Shown: positions 11,201-20,200 of the stretch, piece by piece
Layout: each line of letters starts with the position of its first letter
Position numbering within the stretch: position 1 is the first letter of the stretch
NCBI RefSeq assembly: GCF_964355755.1
Contig: NC_092675.1
Span: 6,484,312-6,544,311 of the forward strand
Reading direction: 5' to 3'
DNA length: 60,000 bases
From: Antedon mediterranea
Lineage: Eukaryota; Echinodermata; Crinoidea; Comatulida; Antedonidae
Made by a program: the position numbers and the translations under genes
The notes under the pieces: generated by a model
The model's input: the letters and a program-made list of their open reading frames with translations, nothing else
Databases searched by the model: none
What the model was told of the DNA's origin: nothing

Positions 11201-14200
11201 CGAACAAACCGATTCTTGTTGCACAATACATGAAAAGTTACCAGTCGGACTCTAAAGGAGATCCGTCAATGATACTCGTTCAGCCTATAGAGCAGTATGG
11301 TAATTTTTCTCAAGTAACTATACCGACCAAAGATGGCCGTTTAACCATCGTATCAAAATGTAGCTCAATAAAAGACATATTCATTGATGATGAAGTTATT
11401 GATTCTGAATGGATTTTGACCGAGGTTTCTCAGAGTGATGGTTACTGCGTAGCAATGAACACATTTCTAACCGGTTACCATATCGTAAGTTGTAGAATGC
11501 AAGATACGGTCTTTTATGTTCAAATGTATGGGTTCAACAAAGGCGTATCTTACGCAATGTCGGCAGGATTTACAGTGAACCAACTAACCTGCAATGAAGA
11601 CGTCTTCCTTGAAAACGGCTGTCCTGGTCTCGACGAAGAACCCCCGGAAGGTTTGTTGCTATTAAGGCCCATTTACACTAGGAGGACGATTAACGATAAA
11701 CAAGCATGCATTTTTTTTACATAAAAAAAGAAAGGTTTTCGTTCTAGAACTATAATAGGATAATAATTTATGCTGCCTTTGATAAAATGACGTCATGATA
11801 AATAAAAACAATAATATCGTTGTATTGTCACGATATTTTTGCTCTTACTAATCATGACGTCATTTGATTGGACGTGTGAAAATATCATTTACATGAAAGG
11901 AAGCATAGATGGTTATTCTATAGTTTTAGAAAAGAAAGTTTTTATATTTTTGTTGTTTAATATATGAAAAATGCATATTTGTCAATTTATCGTCGATCGT
12001 TATCGTCCTAGTATAAATGGGCCTTTATTCGTTGCTTTAGGACATGTCTTTATTCATGCACTTAATATCTGTCATACCATGTATGTTCATTTCAGGTTTT
12101 CATACTATGTGAATGTAACCTTCTTTTTGTCAATGGACGCACGTTATTGTTATATGCATCTTGTCATATTTCTTATATTATTCTTATTATTAACCATAGT
12201 ATTTTTGAAATGCAATGTTCGACGGTGACCGAAACGACGATATCAAAAAAGGCCAATGTATCATCAATAATTGAAATAATTATACTTGTCTATAGATACT
12301 CATGCAGTTAATATATTGTCTATAGATACTCATGCAGTTAATATATATGGCGGTGACGCAACTGACGTCATGCTTACCGATCTTCAAGCAGATACTGCCT
12401 ATGTTGTCAGCGTATCAGCAATGACTATTCAACAGGAGATGAGTCGGGTTGGAAACATTCTAGTCAAAACCACAAAAGGTAAATACCTTGTTCATTCTGA
12501 TATTACTAAATACAATACATTCAGCGCACAGAAACTGAGCATATACTTGGAAAAGTGCAGAGAAATGATATAGAGGGCGTGCTTTATAATATTTCGGCTC
12601 ATATTGAAGATACAGATAACTCGAGTTTTTAATTAGATCTTTTGACGTCACCGATATTATCAACTTAAATAGAAATCAATAGCCATAATCTGTTGGTATA
12701 AAGCTATTACTTCTTCTTCTTCTTTCCCTTTTCAGGGAATTTATTGGTTCAAAGTATATTGGCCTTTGGCCCTAATACAAACAAATAAAAATTAACTATA
12801 ACTTAAGATAATGGTTTCTTCTTTCAAAAGAAAAGTAGACGTATTTTCCTAAATTATAAGTAAAATTTGTGTTGGAAAGTAATAAACAAAGCTTATTAAT
12901 AGAAGGAAAAACACGAATAAATCTTGGAATAAAACTTTTTCTTAAATCATTGTAAAATATGCATTGCAAAATAAAATGATATTCATCCTCAACAATGTTC
13001 TTTTTACATAATTTACACGTTCTCTTATATCTTTCTACACCCTCCCATCTGCCCTTTTCAATTTCTAGCTCTAATATCCCTAAACGTAACTTAGTTAATA
13101 ATCTTCTTTGTTTAAAATTAATGATGTTGGTCAAGTGATAACTTAAACATATTTCTTTTTTATAAAGAGAAAAGAGCCTTAACTTATTATGTAAACTAAA
13201 TTTTTGAATGCATTTTTGTTTTTCAATATCACATAAGCGCAACTTAAATTCTCTCAAAAATAAACCTTTACTATTAACATACTGTTGTAACCATATATAA
13301 CCAAAACCAGTAGAAAAGAGTAAGTGTTTGACCTGTTGTGCCCAACAATTCTCATTACGGTTAACTTTTCTAAGTTGAAACTCATAACACTTAAAAATGA
13401 ATCTGTCATGATCTAAAGTAATAATATGTAACCAAAATCTTATAACTGTAACTAAACAATCCAAAGAAAGTGGTAATCTACCTAACTCAGAAGTAACAGC
13501 GGCATTTGGTGCATTTTTTCCAACTTGCAATAAATATCTACAAAATTTAGTATGTGTTTTTTCTATAATGTTTGTGCTATCTGACATTCCCCAGATTTCG
13601 CTTCCATACGTTAAAATAGGAAGTATTTTCACATCAAAAATATGGTTCCATGTATTAATTGGAAGAAAAGATAAGTTACGATAAATGAATGATTTTAAGC
13701 AGAATAAACTTTGATTTGCTTTTTGTTGATTATGTTGCATTGAGTTGTTCCATGCACCATTTGAACTAAAAATAACACCAAGATAATTATACGAATTAAC
13801 TATTTTTAATTGAATATTTTTATACTTCCATTTTTCAATGTTCCTTAAATTGCGGCCATTTTTAAAAACCATAATTTTGGATTTTGTAGTGTTTACAGTA
13901 AGTTTCCAAGTATCACAATAAAGTTCAAGTTTATTTATTAATTTTTGGAGACCTTTCACCGTATCACTAACAAGCACTAAGTCATCTGCATAAAGAAGAT
14001 GATTCATATGACAATCTCCAATTTGAATGAAATCGTTTACCTGATTAAGTATACCACTCAAATCATTAATGTAAATATTAAAGAGTAAAGACGACAACGG
14101 AGAACCTTGTTGTACTCCAATCGAACAATTAAAAGATGGACTAAGTTTGTTGCCAATTTTAACATGAGCAGATAAGTTTTGGTATAAGGAATTTATTATG

Positions 14201-17200
14201 TGTAACATTCTGCCTGAAACACCGATACATTTCAACTTATGTAGTAAAAGTGTATGATTTATAGAGTCAAAGGCACGTTTAAGATCAACAAAACAAACAA
14301 AAATCCTACCCCGCTTTTTATCTAAGTATTTAGAGATGAGGGTATCTAAAATGAATATATTATCTGTCGTTCTATATCCCTTACGAAAGCCTGCTTGTTC
14401 CTCATGAATTAACTTTTTACTATTTGTAAATTGTGTTAACCTAGAATTAAGAATATTTAAAAATATTTTTCCTAGGATTGGAATTAAAGAAATACCTCTA
14501 TAATTTTCAGGTTTGTTTTTATCTCCATTTTTAAAAATTGGAACGATTAAGCTTGTTGCCCATTGTTTGGGAAATTTTTCAACTAAAAATATGGCGTTAA
14601 AAAGAATTTTTAAAATATCAAAAATAATGTTGGGGGCGTTTAGCAAAAATTCAAAATTCATTCCATCAATGCCGGGAGCTTTTCCACTATTTTGAGAATT
14701 AAATGCTTTTTTTATTTCATCCACCGTTATGTCGTGGTCTAAATTATCATCGTCTTCATTCTGTTGGCATTCTGTGATTTTTGGCAACTCAGCGCTACCA
14801 ATAGACTCATCGTTTTTAAATAGGTTCTTAAAATGAATATAACATTGATTAATAGAAAGTTCGCAAGATAATTTCTGTTTTGTCTTCAACTTCATCCAAA
14901 ACGTTTTGCTATCCTTTGTATTGAGTGAATCGATAATTTGTTTGCGTATTCTTTTATGAAAGTTATTTTTTTTGCATTTTAATAGCGATTTATATTGCTT
15001 TTTTATCTGAATATAATTATTTAAAAAAGGTTGAGTGCGCATAATTCTAAATCTCTTTAATGATTGTTTAACCTGCATTTTAAGGTTCTTACAATCTTTA
15101 TCAAACCATTCGTTTCGTTTTGTAGAAGAATACAAAAATAAATAAATTCAGGACGAGAACTTTATAAAACACACGTAAATACAAACATAGAAAGTAGGCA
15201 TAGGCTTATACTTGGCAAATGTTGAAAGTAAAATAAGAACAGCATCAACGTCACTGCCATTAACTTTGTCGTTCACTAACGTGGCTATCACTCATGTTTT
15301 CTACAGCTCCTGATTGTCCATCATGGTTCACTATTGGACCAAACGATCAATGTTATTACTTCAGTTTAAACGAGAATTTATGGGACAGCTCACGTGGGAC
15401 CTGCCAGAGTGTCACAAACGGAGATTACGTCATCATCAACGATCAGGACGAGCTTGATTACTTGGTATCTGAAATAACCAATTTAAATGAAAACTTCACA
15501 TTTTGGATTGGTAAGAAATCGAGACTTGATATAATTTTTACGAGAATTTGAGTTTACATATTGTGCAATAGTAGCGATCGAGATAACAGTATTGATTTGT
15601 TTCTGTTTTTATACCAGGAGACCTAACCGAATGAGTAAATCTTTAACGATTACAAACTGATAGAAATAATATCGCACTCGTACATACTATTACTATAGGA
15701 ACTGTATATTCCAATACTCTCTTCCTTAGGTCTGTATGACGTGTCAATCGAAGGGCAATGGAGCTGGATTGACTGCAGTTCACTGGATACATTTCAGCAG
15801 AGTTTATGGGGACCAGGCGAGCCTGACAGAGCCTACGACTGTGCTGTGTTAACACCAGACAGCACATTTGCTGCTCAACAATGTGACGTGCGCACGAAAC
15901 ATGGTTACATATGCGAAGTTAATCCAAAAGGTTTGTAAATACAATTGTTTAGCATCTGCCGTGTTCACATGCACTCGTTTAGCGTACATAGAACGGACTC
16001 AAGAATCATATCAGAGTTAGTTTCAACTGACGTAAGCGCTCATGTGATCACTTAACTCTTTTATTCCTTAATTATATTTATAAACTTCCTCTAATGTAAC
16101 TCTGATAGTTTTCGTAGTTATTTAACATTATACCACACACGTTTGAACTGTGTTAAACAAGTTAAACCGATTGCTGTATTAAACTCCGATAGAAAAAGAG
16201 TATGCTAACATATCTTAAATCTTTTGATATCTGTTGATAAAGTAACTTGTCAACATTCTGTAGTTTATTTCCATTTATTTTTCAATCGTTACTACGTTAA
16301 AAAGAAACAAGTACAATTATTACATCTTCATGATTTTACTTTTACAACAATAGAGTACACGATGGAAGATACAAATGTCCAAAGCGTTTACGCTGTCACA
16401 CTAAATGAGTCAAGCATTCATGTCACGTGGCAGGTATCTAACTTCACATGTGACGTCTTGGGATATCGAGTGTATTTCACCAATATTATTGATAACTTAG
16501 GTAAGACAATTGTATCAACCTTTAACACGTGAGTTCACTAAGTATTACTAATCTATATTAAGGCATTAGGTTACTTTTTGCTCAGTCAAATATCTTTTTT
16601 TCTAGCATCTGAGTGGGTGTTAATATTTCCCGGTAATGCTAGTGAGACCACGTTGACAAATCTATTGCCGTTTACTAATTATTCTTTGACGGTAGCGGCG
16701 CTTCATATTGATGTAGAACTTTCAAAAGTTGGACCTGCATTTGCTGTCACATCTCAAGGTAGGTAACATTGTACAAACTCGAATCCAAACTGGCTACAAC
16801 ATGCGAAAAATATGTTCCTAATAATATGGAATGAATCTGTCTCAAGATAGGGTCAGACAGGATTTGTTTGCCCTTTTTGTACATTAATTGAAATGAATAA
16901 TTATTTTGAGCACCCACTGAACCAGCTACTGTAAGAATATATGCAAACGTACGTAAACTAACATATTTTCATGTTGGTTACGTTCTTACTACAAGATTTA
17001 GGACATCTACTTTAAATTTTAGGCGCGGAATGCAACGTTATGCACAGACCACCATCAACAACCTTGACGTCACCAGGCTACCCACAACCTTACCCCGAAC
17101 AAGAGTGCTTACAGTATATAAGTGTGCCAGGCGAAGATGGGATCATACTTACCTTTGAAGATTTCGAAACTAATGATGCCAGCAGTTTATTAATCGGATC

Positions 17201-20200
17201 CGGATTAAATGTTGACGTCAGCACTGTACTTTATGAATTTAGAGGCTCAATGACGTCAAACGATACAACTGCTCCTAATAAGACTATTACGGTTCTTGAA
17301 GATAACTTATGGGTTTTTTTCATCGGCAGAGACAATACAAACAACAACACAGGGTTCAGTCTCAATTATGTGATTTACTATTGTAAGTAAAGCATGCCTA
17401 AAGTCTGATATTAGCTAGCTGTGTCATTAGATATAGCCTGCTATTATTTTTCATATACATTCTCGACAGGTCATTCTTTACCAAAACTCACGTCCACCCA
17501 CCATTCATTTATACTGCTAATTTCACTGAAGAATATTTAATAAGTTATAAGGAGGTTTTTCGATACTTTAAAAATAAAGCGTTGTATAAAATATGTTTAT
17601 TTCAGCGTGTCCTGACAATTACTTTGCAAGTCCCAAGGGACACTGTTACATGTTTAGCACAGACAAGGAATGGTGGTATTCTGGACGCGTGTACGATTGC
17701 CAATCCACTCCTAATGGAGAGCTCGCTATCATAAATGATGTCGAAGAGCTTCAATGGATAGTTACCACAGCCGCAGTATCTTACCCAGGCGTAGAATTTT
17801 GGTGGATAGGTAACTATTACAGATTTTTTGATTTGGCATGACCTAGGACCACTATGTGCCGAGATTTAACATGACGTAACTCAGATTTAAGGTCATCGCA
17901 AATCACATTGTATTTTATTTCAGGAATATTTTGCCGGTGTGACATCCAGATCTTAAAAACATTGATTCTAAAGAGTAGGCAAATTATGAATAATACTTAT
18001 GATTACATATTAATAATTAATTACCTAATTAACTTATCTAGGTTATTACGATGCTTCTGTCGAAAATCACTGGCAGTGGGTCGACTGTACAGATTCGACG
18101 TCAACTCAACTGGATTTCTGGGGCGATGGAAGACCAGGAACTTACGACTGTGGAGCTTTACAAACAAACTCATCGACGATCGTAGATTTGCAGTGTGATA
18201 CATATCAACATTTTGTGTGTGAAATTGTTGAAAAAGGTAGTCTAATCAAATCATAAATAGAATATACATATTATATGTAAGTATGTGCCATAGTTTCGTG
18301 TGAGAAGAGACTGGGTTCAATCTAAAGGAAGTTATGCCTATTATTTTAAGTAAACTCTATTACTGTAGACAGAACAAACAAACAAACAATTAATATGTAT
18401 ACATCACTGCTGCAAGGCAAAGTATCTAGTTATTGTCTTTTTATGTTTAGTATTCCACTAGTCGGCATTTCGATTTTTGACTACACTATGAAATTTCATA
18501 TGTGCCAAAAATGTGTATTTTTACCAATATTATGTGGTTTGAAACCTAGACTAATGTACCTTAATTGATATATTTTATTTATTCTCATTCTATTTCAGAT
18601 TTTACTCGTTCGGACACAAACGTAAAAAACGTATCAGCGGAGGTGTTGTCTTCGTCATCAATTCGAGTCATGTGGACACGTTCATTGTATACTTGTGATA
18701 TTCTAGGCTATACCATTCACTATGAGCATGAATACCAAAGTAAAACAAGTAGGCCTATCACAAACATTAAGGCAAATTTACACAGACGAGTGGTAACGGT
18801 AATCAAAATATAGAATCTTGTATTCTATTTACACACAACGCGGAGCGGATGAGCGGTTTCCCCTCATGACAGATACAGATACAGACTCTAAGTGGGGACA
18901 AGCTACGCGGTTTTCCGTTTACCATTACCGCTGTCGCTCGTCGTCTGTGTAAATTGGCCTTTTCTATTTCTGGCGTTATTAGATTACACAAACATGCCTA
19001 GACAATATTGTTTTAAGCTCTGTCTACACTATCAAACTAGTTTGACCAAAAAGTATGATGTTCCCAAATATGGCAGTGATATGCCCAAATATGGTAGTGG
19101 TATGACATCATCATGTATATGAGCACATCACATTTGTTTTGTCCCATAAAGTTTGATAGTGTAGACAGTGCTTTAGGCCTAAAGCTTTTAGAAAGAAACC
19201 TAAATGCGATAATCGAAAATCATTGATAATCTTTGTTAGTTTCTGATTTCATAGTTATATTTAAAAAATGCGTGCACTTATTGTCTATCTTTGTTGTGGA
19301 GGTACAGCAATAATATCATAAACTATAATTGCAATGATGAATACAATAATGACTGCGTGTCATTTACTATTATATTAAGGCTAATAACCAGTATACAGTA
19401 TAAGAAATTTCAGGTACTTTCCCATCCACTGGTTATCTTCTACATACAACATTCAACACTATGGTACATTCTAACAACCTTTGAGCAATCGCTATATCAA
19501 TATTATATGTACACTAATCATAATGTAATTCAATGCTATCTAAGAAAGGAATTTATGGTCTGTTTATCATAAGGTATATAGGTTATCAAATAGAACATTT
19601 GATGAGTTTCATACAACTGTTTGAATATCAAAATATCTATTTTGGAAATTCCCGTCATGTTTGTGCTTTGTGTCAAGTTCATTGGGTATTATAATTATTC
19701 GACAAATTTAAAGAACCCTTTTGGTTCAGTAAAGAACACATGTCATGTGTTCTTCCTGAAATTAAGTCTTCGAAGAAGAATTTTCTTTTGAAGAATGTTC
19801 TAGAACACAATGAATCCCACCAAGTTAAACAATTTTTTTGTGAACACTATGATAAAGTTGATAAACACAGTAAACGTCTCGAAAGATATACTAGGTTCTT
19901 TAAAGTGCACATGAGCTAGATGTGTACACTACTGGACCTACGGTTTATAGTCCTTATCCGAGATGACCACCAGAACCATGGAGCGAGTGAACCTCGAACC
20001 CTTGCCGATGTTATGCCTACGTACGGTTCCACTGTCTTAACCGCTCGGCCATTCACAATATTTTGTAAATATAATTTAAAAAAATTGTTATTTCCTTTCA
20101 GTTTCTGAATTAAAAATTGTAAATGGAGGGGATGTAGAGAATTCAACATTAGATTCACTCTTGGGTAATACGATGTATACGATAAGTGTTGCAGCAATGC

